Origin: Bryobacteraceae bacterium
GTDB lineage: Bacteria; Acidobacteriota; Terriglobia; Bryobacterales; Bryobacteraceae
Direction of reading: 5' to 3'
Length of the DNA: 6,822 nt
Assembly (NCBI GenBank): GCA_030039005.1
Contig: JASHQT010000332.1
Coordinates: forward strand, 1-6,822
Part shown: positions 1 to 6,745 of the stretch, piece after piece
How the letters are laid out: the number at the start of each line of letters is the position of its first letter
How positions within the stretch are numbered: the stretch's first letter is position 1
The notes under the pieces: generated by a model
What the model was told of the DNA's origin: nothing
Seen by the model: only the letters and a program-made list of their open reading frames with translations
Databases searched by the model: none
Translations under genes and position numbers: made by a program

Positions 1-1
1 G

Positions 2-799
2 ATGATCCGAGGACATTTTCTTCTGACTGCCACAATCCTATCCAGCTTCTTCGCTGCCTCCACGCCTGCTTTTGCGCAATGGCTTCACTACCCGAAGAAG
101 AATGTTCCACGCTTGCCGGATGGCAAAGTAGACATGACGGCTCCTGCTCCCAGGCAGGCGGATGGCAAGCCCGATCTTTCCGGTATTTGGCTAGGTGACA
201 ACTGGGGACCGCCGGGGGCAAGACCCAATCCTCCTTCGCGCAAGGTCCAAACCTCGAAGATGCTGCCCGCCGCGCAAAAGGAGTACGACGCGCGCATGGC
301 AAACAGTATGCTGAATGATCCGAAGGTGCGCTGTTTGCCCAATGGCGTGCCGCACGCCAACACCGAGCCATATCCGTTCGAAATCATCCACACGCCCGAA
401 AAGACTCTGATCCTTTACGAGATGTACTCACTCCGGCGTCAGATCTTCACCGATGGACGGAAACTCCCACAAGATATCAAGCAATTCACGCCCACTTGGA
501 TGGGCTATTCGGTTGGACACTGGGAAGGCGATGAGTTCGTGGTTGAAACTACGGGTTTCAACGACCGGGTTTGGCCGATCGATATGGGAGGCCACCCTTC
601 CTCGGACGCGCTGTTTGTGACGGAACGATTCAAACGTGTCGATTTCGGCCACATGGACATGAGCGTGACCATCGATGATCCCCAAACGTATGAGTCCCCA
701 TGGACACAGCCCTACCGGTACACGCTACTTCCAGACACCGATCTTCTGGAGTTCATTTGCGAGAACAACCCATCGCCGCTGCATATGGTGGGGAAATAG
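2..799 (+). CDS. Secreted protein of the uncharacterised 'DGKPDLSGIW' family
   Basis: 265 residues. Residues 1-25 form a Sec signal peptide: an MIRG start, a hydrophobic core, and likely cleavage after AFA before QW. The mature part has the marks of an exported family common in Acidobacteriota and some Proteobacteria. These are DGKPDLSGIW at 54-63, RCLPNGVPH at 110-118, PTWMGYSVGHWEGDEFVVET at 164-183, then GFND, a TER..R.DFG stretch, IDDP at 224-227 and a closing HMVGK. C111 and C253 are the only cysteines and could form a disulfide. The expected C-terminal signature is present, so the gene is complete at that end. The ATG is one base from the window edge, so its ribosome binding site cannot be seen; the signal peptide starting here supports it. 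The gene converges on the ankyrin gene. I know of no established biochemical function and assign none. No transmembrane helix is seen beyond the signal peptide. Confidence 0.85.
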   Translation: MIRGHFLLTATILSSFFAASTPAFAQWLHYPKKNVPRLPDGKVDMTAPAPRQADGKPDLSGIWLGDNWGPPGARPNPPSRKVQTSKMLPAAQKEYDARMANSMLNDPKVRCLPNGVPHANTEPYPFEIIHTPEKTLILYEMYSLRRQIFTDGRKLPQDIKQFTPTWMGYSVGHWEGDEFVVETTGFNDRVWPIDMGGHPSSDALFVTERFKRVDFGHMDMSVTIDDPQTYESPWTQPYRYTLLPDTDLLEFICENNPSPLHMVGK

Positions 800-859
800 A
801 GTTTCGGCGCCAAGAATGCATTGATCGCAGCCCATTCGAACCGAGCGCGCCCACTGAGG

Positions 860-2752
860 TTACTCGCACGCTTCGGTGATACAAACCGATTCCAAGGTCC
901 GGCCTACGGGGGGCGCCTGCAATCCGGCAGCGGTCATCAATTTCCGGATCAGAAGCCCGGTCTCAGGATGCGGGATTGCCGACTGAACCCCGACGCGCAC
1001 CAAGCCATCGGCGTAATCTACCGGTAGCCACGTGTGGCCGGCCAATTTGGCGTCCCCGCGGTTATCGGTGTTGCCGTAATCGCGGATATCCAGCCTCGCG
1101 CCATGGTCAACGAGCAACTGAACAACATCGGACCGGCCTTTGTGCGCGGCGCCGTGCAGCGCGGTGCGCCCGGTGTCGGCCTGTTCGTTCGGATCGAACC
1201 CCATATCGAGCAGCATTTTCACGGCTTCGAGCGTTGCGGCGGGCGACCATTCGTAGGTGACGCCCTCCACCCAGCCGATGCCGGCGGCCACTTCGAGCGC
1301 GTTCACATGCAGCACGGTTTCGATCTTCGGGTCCGCGCCGTGAGCCAGCAGCAGTTTCATCAGCACGATGTCCCCCGACTGCGAGGCTCTCAAGAACGCG
1401 GTAGCGCCGTTCTCGTCCAGCCACTGATTGGTAAAAACCGTTCGCGTCTCCGTGCTGTCTTTCATCCGCGCATTCACGTTGGCGCCTTTGTCCAAGAGGA
1501 GCTTGATGTACTCGAGGTGATCCATGTCGGGCTTGCGGACCGGATAGTCACCGCCTTCGATGTTGCGGTTGTCGGTGGCGAGATAAAGCGGAGTCCATCC
1601 GCCTTTATTGGCGAGGTTCACGTCCGCGCCATGGTCCAGCAGATATGCACCTAGCTTGTAATACCGATTTTGCGTGGCGACCAGCAACGGGCTCCAGCCA
1701 TAGGCCGTCACCTGGTTCACGTCGGCTCCGGCTTCGATCAGGGCTTTCACGGAGTCGAGATCGTTGGCGCGCGCGGCGTAGACCAGCGCGGTCAAACCTC
1801 CTCCGTCTTTCGGTGCAGGACGGCGGAAGAAGGAGAACGTGTCATCGTCGTCCTGCTGGTCGGCGCCGGCCGCGCCCTGGCCCCTGGCTCGCGGGCCACG
1901 TGCTGGGCCTGGCTTCTGCTGCCCCGTAGCCTTTCCTTGGTCATCCTTCGCTTGCTCTGTAAACGGGACGCTGTCCCCGCCGAGCGGAGCCGCAAAAGTC
2001 GGAGCCTTTTTTGTCTGCTCTTGGAGCGGGATCTTATCGCCGCCGAGCGGAATTGCCCCAAGCTGCGGGGTCGATTTACCCTCTTTGATGGCTTGAACCT
2101 GCGCCTTGACAGCGCGTCTTGGATCGCCCGACTTTCCGAGCGCCGGTCCGCGCCCGCGTTCGGCGGGATTGGAGACGGCCTTGATATCGGCGCCATGCTG
2201 GACCAAGAGGCGGATGGCGTCCGCGTGGCCTTCGTCAGCAGCCCACATCAAGGCAGTGGTTCCGCGCAGACTTTCCTTGGCATTGACGTCGGCGCCGTGG
2301 TCCAACAGTACTTTCATCGCGTCGACGTTGCCGGTGCGCGAGGCGATCATCAGCGGAGTCCTACCGAGCGGAAGCTTCTCGTTGGCGTCGGCGCCCGCCG
2401 AGAGCAGGGCGGCGATGATGGATGCATCGCCGTTGATGCAGGCCAGCCATAAGGGCGTCGACCCATCGCGATTGGCGGCACTGGGATTAGCGCCGGCGTG
2501 AAGCAGCCGGTCCATCATCGCGTGGTCGGACCGGAAGACGGCCCAGTGGAGCGCGGTAGAACCATCGGCCTGCGGCACGTTCACATCGGCGTGCTGCGCG
2601 ATAAGTTTTTCGACGGTGGCGCTATCCTCGTGCATCACGGCGTCGGCGACTTCGGGCGTCGCCGTGGCGCACACGGCAAACGGTGCGCACAGCACCGCGG
2701 CTAGGCCCGCTGCAATTATGCTTCCGGCGACACGGATCATCGATTCACGCAT
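860..2752 (-). CDS. Exported ankyrin-repeat protein with split repeat array
   Basis: 630 residues. Residues 1-29 are a Sec signal peptide with likely cleavage after AVCA; no good lipobox surrounds C22 or C28. About five ankyrin repeats cover 32-195, typified by GRTPLMIASRTGNVDAMKVL followed by LDHGADVNAK. A low-complexity linker rich in Pro, Gly, Lys, Gln and Asp spans about 196-315. About six more repeats cover 318-558, two with insertions (near 399-411 and 490-506). The tail of about 70 residues ends with C624 and C629. Ankyrin repeats bind proteins and have no catalytic role of their own, so this is probably a partner or scaffold outside the cytoplasm for the two proteins encoded upstream (inference). 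The ATG is preferred over Met5 because AGAGGA lies 7 bases upstream of it. The gene is last in the operon, 11 bases after the DUF1552 stop. Family assignment is firm; its partner is unknown. Confidence 0.93.
   Translation of the reverse strand: MRESMIRVAGSIIAAGLAAVLCAPFAVCATATPEVADAVMHEDSATVEKLIAQHADVNVPQADGSTALHWAVFRSDHAMMDRLLHAGANPSAANRDGSTPLWLACINGDASIIAALLSAGADANEKLPLGRTPLMIASRTGNVDAMKVLLDHGADVNAKESLRGTTALMWAADEGHADAIRLLVQHGADIKAVSNPAERGRGPALGKSGDPRRAVKAQVQAIKEGKSTPQLGAIPLGGDKIPLQEQTKKAPTFAAPLGGDSVPFTEQAKDDQGKATGQQKPGPARGPRARGQGAAGADQQDDDDTFSFFRRPAPKDGGGLTALVYAARANDLDSVKALIEAGADVNQVTAYGWSPLLVATQNRYYKLGAYLLDHGADVNLANKGGWTPLYLATDNRNIEGGDYPVRKPDMDHLEYIKLLLDKGANVNARMKDSTETRTVFTNQWLDENGATAFLRASQSGDIVLMKLLLAHGADPKIETVLHVNALEVAAGIGWVEGVTYEWSPAATLEAVKMLLDMGFDPNEQADTGRTALHGAAHKGRSDVVQLLVDHGARLDIRDYGNTDNRGDAKLAGHTWLPVDYADGLVRVGVQSAIPHPETGLLIRKLMTAAGLQAPPVGRTLESVCITEACE
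1808..2167 (-). other. Disordered linker splitting the ankyrin array
   Basis: This stretch encodes residues 196-315 of the ankyrin protein. It has no ankyrin consensus and is rich in Gly, Pro, Ala, Arg, Lys, Gln and Asp, with a DDDD run at 301-304. It separates repeat blocks at 32-195 and 318-558. It is probably unstructured, and the reading frame runs through it without interruption. Confidence 0.7.
1940..2050 (-). repeat. Two copies of a PLGGD..P..EQ.K motif, 21-residue period
   Basis: Within the linker of the ankyrin protein, residues 235-250 (PLGGDKIPLQEQTKKA) and 256-271 (PLGGDSVPFTEQAKDD) are alike at PLGGD, P, EQ and K, at a spacing of 21 residues (63 bases). The DNA copies share GCCGAGCGG and have diverged around it. 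This looks like a short internal duplication. Its function is not known. Confidence 0.7.
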
Positions 2753-2759
2753 GATCGAT

Positions 2760-2765
2760 TCCTCT
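2760..2765 (-). promoter_or_regulatory. Ribosome binding site of the ankyrin gene
   Basis: On the minus strand AGAGGA lies 7 bases before the ATG at 2752. It overlaps the TAG stop (2766-2764) of the preceding DUF1552 gene by two bases. A ribosome finishing the upstream gene would stop on top of this site, which favours coupled translation. It also decides the start in favour of Met1 over Met5. Confidence 0.75.
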
Positions 2766-4116
2766 AAAGGTCGGTTAACCGGCCGGTGCTGTCGCCGATG
2801 CTTTCCTGGTGAATGTCGTACATGTCGAGCAGGCTCAACAGCAGATTGCCGGACGGGATGGTCTTGGTCGGATAGGCAATATGGCGCCCGCCCTTGAGCC
2901 TGCCGTTCAATCCGCCAACCAGCACATGTGGCACGTCATAGTGCACGTGCTGATTGGAATTTCCCATGTTGCTGCCGTAGAGAACCAGCGATTGATCGAG
3001 CAGCGTGGAGGCGCCATCGCGCGTAGTCTGAAGCCGGTTGATGAGGTGCGCCAGCATCTTGACGTGATACTGGTTGATCTTCGACAATTCCGCGATCCGC
3101 TTGGGATCCTCGCCGTGGTGCGAGCCGCCATGGAACCCGACGGTAGGCGCTTCACTTTCCGGATAGGTCCGGCCAGTGAGATCGCGGGCGAACAGGAGCG
3201 TGCCCACGCGTGTGATGTCGGCTTTGAAAGCCAGGGCGAGAAGATCGAACTGCAGCTTGATGTGCTCGTCGAAAGTTTGCGGCACGCCCACCGGGACGCT
3301 CATATCGGTAGGGGCGGCAGTGGACGCCTTCATCGCGATCTGCAGCCGGCGCTCGATCTCGCGGACATCTTCGGTGTATTCATCCAGGCGGTTACGATCT
3401 TCAGGGCCGACCTGCAGGCGCAGGCGCGAGAGACTGCTCCCGAGTGAATCCAGAATGCTGTTGTCGCGTTTCCGGCGCGCGGCGCGCTGGTCGGCCGTGC
3501 TGCCGTCGCCGAACATGCGTTCGAACACCACCTGCGGATTCAGCTCCATGGGAAGCGGAGAAGTGGGCGTGGACCAGGAGATGGTATTGGTGTACGTGCA
3601 GCTATAGCCTTCGCCGCAGTTGCTGGAATTGGCGCCGGGATCCTCCACGGCAAGCTGCATGGACGGCATTAGATTGTCGCGGCCAATTCTCTCCGCGATG
3701 ATTTGATCGATGGTCTTGCCCGCGCGCACATCGGCCCCGGCGGTCTTCTTCGGCTTCTCCGCGCACAGGAAACACGCGGCCACCCAATGGTCGGCGCCGG
3801 TTGCGCCGGGAGGAGGTTCGGCCGACCTGGTGTGCAGGCCGCTTAGGACCACGCTGTAATTGCGGAACGGCTCCAGCGGCTTCCAATTGAACGGCAGCAC
3901 AGGCTCCAGCGCGCCCACTTTGTCAGGAACCCAATACGCACCGGGCGCCATCCCGTGCGGCACAAAGCAGCCGACGAATCGCGGCTTCGGCACGGCCACG
4001 GTTTGGGCCTGTGCCGTGGAGGCCGGTATCATCGCGTCCAGAAGGGGCAGCGCGAGAGCCGTGCCGCTCGCGCGCAAAAGCGTCCGGCGCGAAATGTGTT
4101 TCTTAGTGTTAAACAT
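2764..4116 (-). CDS. Tat-exported DUF1552 (HxxSHH, PF07586) protein
   Basis: 450 residues. The N-terminus carries a twin-arginine signal, SRRTLLR at 9-15, followed by the hydrophobic stretch ASGTALALPLL and cleavage near AQA (about residue 37). Export by Tat implies that the protein folds, possibly with a cofactor, before crossing the membrane. The defining DUF1552 motif is visible as H329-G-G-S-H333-H334. Further His-rich conserved sequence follows at 381-402 (GSNMGN, then HVHYDVPHVLVGG), and a long charged helical segment lies near 205-265. C115/C118 and C167/C173 are closely spaced pairs in the N-terminal half. The family is common in Planctomycetota and Acidobacteriota, usually beside PSCyt/PSD multidomain proteins as here; its activity is unknown to me. 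The His-rich motifs suggest metal binding (inference). It starts 31 bases after the upstream stop. Family assignment is firm, biochemical role open. Confidence 0.93.
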   Translation of the reverse strand: MFNTKKHISRRTLLRASGTALALPLLDAMIPASTAQAQTVAVPKPRFVGCFVPHGMAPGAYWVPDKVGALEPVLPFNWKPLEPFRNYSVVLSGLHTRSAEPPPGATGADHWVAACFLCAEKPKKTAGADVRAGKTIDQIIAERIGRDNLMPSMQLAVEDPGANSSNCGEGYSCTYTNTISWSTPTSPLPMELNPQVVFERMFGDGSTADQRAARRKRDNSILDSLGSSLSRLRLQVGPEDRNRLDEYTEDVREIERRLQIAMKASTAAPTDMSVPVGVPQTFDEHIKLQFDLLALAFKADITRVGTLLFARDLTGRTYPESEAPTVGFHGGSHHGEDPKRIAELSKINQYHVKMLAHLINRLQTTRDGASTLLDQSLVLYGSNMGNSNQHVHYDVPHVLVGGLNGRLKGGRHIAYPTKTIPSGNLLLSLLDMYDIHQESIGDSTGRLTDL

Positions 4117-4126
4117 GATGACCGTT

Positions 4127-4133
4127 CTCTCCT
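4127..4133 (-). promoter_or_regulatory. Ribosome binding site of the DUF1552 gene
   Basis: On the minus strand AGGAGAG lies 10 bases before the ATG at 4116, inside the 31-base gap after the upstream stop codon. The spacing is on the long side, and this is the only good purine-rich match. The twin-arginine signal peptide beginning at this ATG supports the start independently. Confidence 0.65.
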
Positions 4134-4147
4134 ATTAGACACGCTTA

Positions 4148-6559
4148 CTAACGAGACGCCCGTTGTGTATTCTCCGCCGGTTTCACGTTCATCTGGAACG
4201 AGGGGCTATTGACGATTCCTAAGACGATAGATGAAAAGCTGTAGTTACTGGTGGCCGATTCTCGCACGATGGAGCGCACCTGCGGCATGTCCTTATATTC
4301 CACTCCGCGGCCGAGCGCGTAGGTCATCAACTTTTCGGTAACCACGCGCGCAAACTGGCTGGAACGGCCCACCAGGGCTTGGCGCAGACCCGCGATGCCC
4401 TCCACTTTGGTTCCATCCACCAGGACGCCCGAGGCATCGATGGGGCTATCGCCGTCGAACGTCCGCCAGGTTCCCACCGCGTCGAAATTTTCCATCGCCA
4501 GCCCGATCGGTTCGAAAATCGTGTGGCAGGAGGCGCAGACGGGATTGCTGTGATGCGCTTCCATGGTCTGGCGCATGGTGGGCGGTTTGGCGTTGCCCGT
4601 CGAATCGACCGGCTGGTCCTTGAGCGCCGGCACGTTCGGGGGCGGGTCCGGCGGACTGACGCCCAGAAATGTTTGCAGGAACCATTTGCCGCGCGTGACC
4701 GGCGACGTGCGCGCAGCGTTGGAGGTCTCCGTCAGCAGCGCGCCTTTGCCGAGCAACCCGCGGCGCATGTCGAGCTCGGCGGGCAACGTCACGCGGCGAA
4801 ACTGCGGACCGTAGATGTCCGGGATTCCATACTCTTTGGCCAGCCGCTCGTTAACGAACGTATAGTTGGCGGTGAGCAGATCGAGAATGCTGCGATCCTC
4901 GCGCACCACGCTTCCGAAAAACAGTTGCACTTCTTGCCGGTAGGCCGCCCGCAAATTGTCGTCGAAATCGGGGAACAGGTTCACCACCGGCTCGCTGGTT
5001 TTCAGCGATCGCACGCCCAGCCATTGGCCGGTAACGTTGTCGATCATCGCTTCGGATTTCGGATCGGCCAGCATGCGCCGCGTTTCATGTTCCAGGACGG
5101 CCGGTTCCCTGAGTTTGCCTTGTGTCGCCAGGTCGATCAGCTCTTCATCGGGAACGCTGCTCCAGAGAAAAAACGAGAGCCGCGAAGCAAGGGCCAAATC
5201 GCTGACGCGGTAACTCTTGCCCGGGACAACCCCGGAGGGTTCGGCTTCGGTGCGATAAATAAATTCGGGGTCGACGAGCACGCGTTGGAGCGCCGCTTCA
5301 ATGCCATCGTCGAAGCTGCCGCCGTCGCCCCGCGCGGTTTGATAAAACTGGCCCGCCGTCGCAAGATCGGCCGGCGTGGCCGGGCGGCGGTAGGCTCGTT
5401 TGATCAGAGCGGAAATAATGCGATTGGCGCAAGCCGGTTCCTCGCTGGCATTGGCCGGACGGCAGACGAAGATTTTCTCGCGGGCGGCTGTGTTGGGCGC
5501 CCCGGCCGCATCGTACGGCCCTTCGATCCAAACCTGGCCGACATGCGGATAGAACAGGTATCCGGGGATCGATCCCGGCGAGTTCATCGTGCGCTGAAAA
5601 GGACGATTCAATTCGCTATCCGGGATATCGTTGGTGGCCAGGAATGTCACTCCCACGGTATGCAGTCCGGCCTTCACCGGAATCCGTTGCGTGGAGCGGC
5701 CGACGCCTGTCGTGTTCGAAATTTCCTTGTCCCAATCGAAGAGCTTCACCCGCTCTCCGTCAACGGTGACCTCAAGCTTCTCGCCCTTGATGCCCCCCAG
5801 GACGGCTTGAAAATACCCCGTGACACCTTTGACCTTGAACGAATACTCGCCGTCGGCGGGGAATTGGTATTTGATCAGCAGGCCGCCGCGCGTTCCGAAC
5901 GGCAACCCCTCGACCTGGTAGTTCTGCGCGGTGTCGGCGGGCGCTTCAAAAACAACCTGCGCGGGGGCCGATACGTCGCCCACCGCGAGGCGGCTGATCT
6001 TTCCCGCCGCGGAAAGATATGCCTCCATCAGCGCGGGCGAAAGCGTCAGCGCTCCGGCGATATTGTCGAAGCCGTGCGTGGAGTCATCCGGTGGCAGGAA
6101 CTTCGTGGCGTCCACTTGCAGGCCCAGCACGTCGCGAATCGCATTTGTGTATTCGGTGCGGTTCAGGCGATGAATTCCAGGCGGTGTGAGATCGGGCCCG
6201 GCATTACGATCGAGCTCTTTCTCCAGGAACGAAATCATGGATTCCATGACCGGCGGTTGCGGCCGCGGCATACCCGTGGGAGGCATCATGCCGGCGCGCA
6301 ACTTGCGCACTACTTTTTCCCAGATTTCGGCCTGGTCCTGGACGTGTTGCACATCGAGCTTGTCAATCGTAAGTCCAGCGGTCTTCAAGCGCTGATTGTG
6401 GCAGACGACGCAGTATTGATCGAGCAGAGCGCGCTCGGAAGCAGCCGTCGTCGCAAGCAAGGCAGAACCTGTTGCGGGACGCTGCGCATAGCTGGTCCCA
6501 ACCAATCCCGGCGCTCCGATGAGCGCCAAAATGCCACAAAGTCTTAATGCGCTATGCAC
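4148..6559 (-). CDS. Exported PSCyt/PSD (DUF1592-type) multidomain protein with two haem c motifs
   Basis: 803 residues from the preferred GTG. A Sec signal peptide covers 1-25 (LCGILALIGAPGLVG core, cleavage after TSYA). Domains in order: PSCyt1 about 46-116, with haem motif C50-VV-C53-H54 and a possible axial Met in MMPP near 91-94; PSD3/DUF1587 about 128-192; a beta-rich segment about 200-350; PSD5/DUF1595 about 362-426; PSD4/DUF1592 about 446-572; PSCyt3/DUF1588 about 593-692, with a second motif C675-AS-C678-H679; PSD2/DUF1585 about 728-799. It should be a periplasmic or surface redox protein; its substrate is unknown. Start: the frame stays open to a TTG at 6646 and also has a GTG at 6601. 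I prefer 6559 because it gives a normal-length signal peptide, AAGGAAGG lies 11 bases upstream, and the DNA beyond is AT-rich with rare codons, like a promoter. The start is about 50% sure; the family is firm. First gene of the operon. Confidence 0.92.
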   Translation of the reverse strand: MHSALRLCGILALIGAPGLVGTSYAQRPATGSALLATTAASERALLDQYCVVCHNQRLKTAGLTIDKLDVQHVQDQAEIWEKVVRKLRAGMMPPTGMPRPQPPVMESMISFLEKELDRNAGPDLTPPGIHRLNRTEYTNAIRDVLGLQVDATKFLPPDDSTHGFDNIAGALTLSPALMEAYLSAAGKISRLAVGDVSAPAQVVFEAPADTAQNYQVEGLPFGTRGGLLIKYQFPADGEYSFKVKGVTGYFQAVLGGIKGEKLEVTVDGERVKLFDWDKEISNTTGVGRSTQRIPVKAGLHTVGVTFLATNDIPDSELNRPFQRTMNSPGSIPGYLFYPHVGQVWIEGPYDAAGAPNTAAREKIFVCRPANASEEPACANRIISALIKRAYRRPATPADLATAGQFYQTARGDGGSFDDGIEAALQRVLVDPEFIYRTEAEPSGVVPGKSYRVSDLALASRLSFFLWSSVPDEELIDLATQGKLREPAVLEHETRRMLADPKSEAMIDNVTGQWLGVRSLKTSEPVVNLFPDFDDNLRAAYRQEVQLFFGSVVREDRSILDLLTANYTFVNERLAKEYGIPDIYGPQFRRVTLPAELDMRRGLLGKGALLTETSNAARTSPVTRGKWFLQTFLGVSPPDPPPNVPALKDQPVDSTGNAKPPTMRQTMEAHHSNPVCASCHTIFEPIGLAMENFDAVGTWRTFDGDSPIDASGVLVDGTKVEGIAGLRQALVGRSSQFARVVTEKLMTYALGRGVEYKDMPQVRSIVRESATSNYSFSSIVLGIVNSPSFQMNVKPAENTQRASR
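4523..4537 (-). other. Second haem c binding motif, CASCH
   Basis: These bases encode C-A-S-C-H inside the PSCyt3/DUF1588 domain, followed by FEPIGLAMENFD, the conserved continuation in that family. CxxCH is the covalent haem attachment motif of c-type cytochromes. The motif is intact, but haem attachment is inferred from sequence only. Confidence 0.75.
6398..6412 (-). other. First haem c binding motif, CVVCH
   Basis: These bases encode C-V-V-C-H at the start of the PSCyt1 domain, just after the signal peptide. The typical downstream features are present: NQRLKTAGL, a WEKVVRKLRAG helix and the MMPP stretch that could supply a Met axial ligand. Confidence 0.85.
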
Positions 6560-6617
6560 ACCCTGGCCTGCCTTCCTTAAATTGGACGCCCAACAGCTCA
6601 CTGGCGAGCCTTTATGT

Positions 6618-6646
6618 AATCTAATCAATGATTTTGCCGAGCGCAA
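6618..6646 (-). promoter_or_regulatory. Possible promoter of the three-gene operon
   Basis: On the minus strand TTGCGC (6646-6641) and TAGATT (6623-6618) are separated by 17 bases, matching the sigma-70 consensus at 3 of 6 and 4 of 6 positions. The match is weak. The surrounding tract 6611-6635 has only four G/C bases in 25, which stands out in this GC-rich window and is typical of promoters. It would serve a start codon at 6601 or 6559, not the TTG at 6646. Confidence 0.3.
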
Positions 6647-6647
6647 G

Positions 6648-6681
6648 GTCCATGGCGGCTAGCTGTCCATGGGGGCTAGCA
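6648..6681. repeat. 17-base tandem repeat, two copies
   Basis: Two adjacent 17-base units, GTCCATGGCGGCTAGCT and GTCCATGGGGGCTAGCA, differ at two positions. Each holds two 6-base palindromes, CCATGG and GCTAGC, two bases apart. The repeat sits between the operon and the tRNA gene, just upstream of the AT-rich promoter-like tract. It could be a paired operator for a regulator, but nothing in the window identifies a binding protein. Confidence 0.7.
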
Positions 6682-6745
6682 GTGATTATGGAATGAAGCA
6701 GGCGACGAGCGTCGAAGTATTTTAGAATCAATAGTGACACCATGC

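Noticed and set aside
800..859. A possible bidirectional terminator between the convergent genes.
   Set aside because: There is only a short GGCGCC palindrome and an AATGCATT palindrome. No stable stem followed by a T run is present in either direction.
1034..2452. Plus-strand open frames of about 200-260 codons opposite the ankyrin gene.
   Set aside because: Their periodic sequence is the antisense image of the ankyrin repeats. No signal peptide, ribosome binding site or known motif supports them.
860..2752. The ankyrin protein as a host-directed effector or an antiphage component.
   Set aside because: It has a Sec signal peptide and sits in an operon with haem and DUF1552 proteins. No secretion-system, toxin or defence gene is nearby.
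4379..6547. A 722-codon open frame on the plus strand, antisense to the PSCyt/PSD gene.
   Set aside because: It lies opposite a gene with many recognisable domains, and its translation is rich in Arg, His and Gly with no domain or motif I recognise. Long antisense frames are expected in GC-rich genes with biased third positions.
6685..6690. CATAAT on the minus strand as a -10 element for the operon.
   Set aside because: No -35 match is found at 16 to 19 bases. The AT-rich tract nearer the gene is a better candidate.
6723..6728. TAGAAT as a -10 element for the tRNA gene.
   Set aside because: It matches the -10 consensus at 5 of 6 positions and lies 17 bases before the tRNA, but no acceptable -35 element is found 15 to 19 bases upstream of it, so it is not listed as a promoter.
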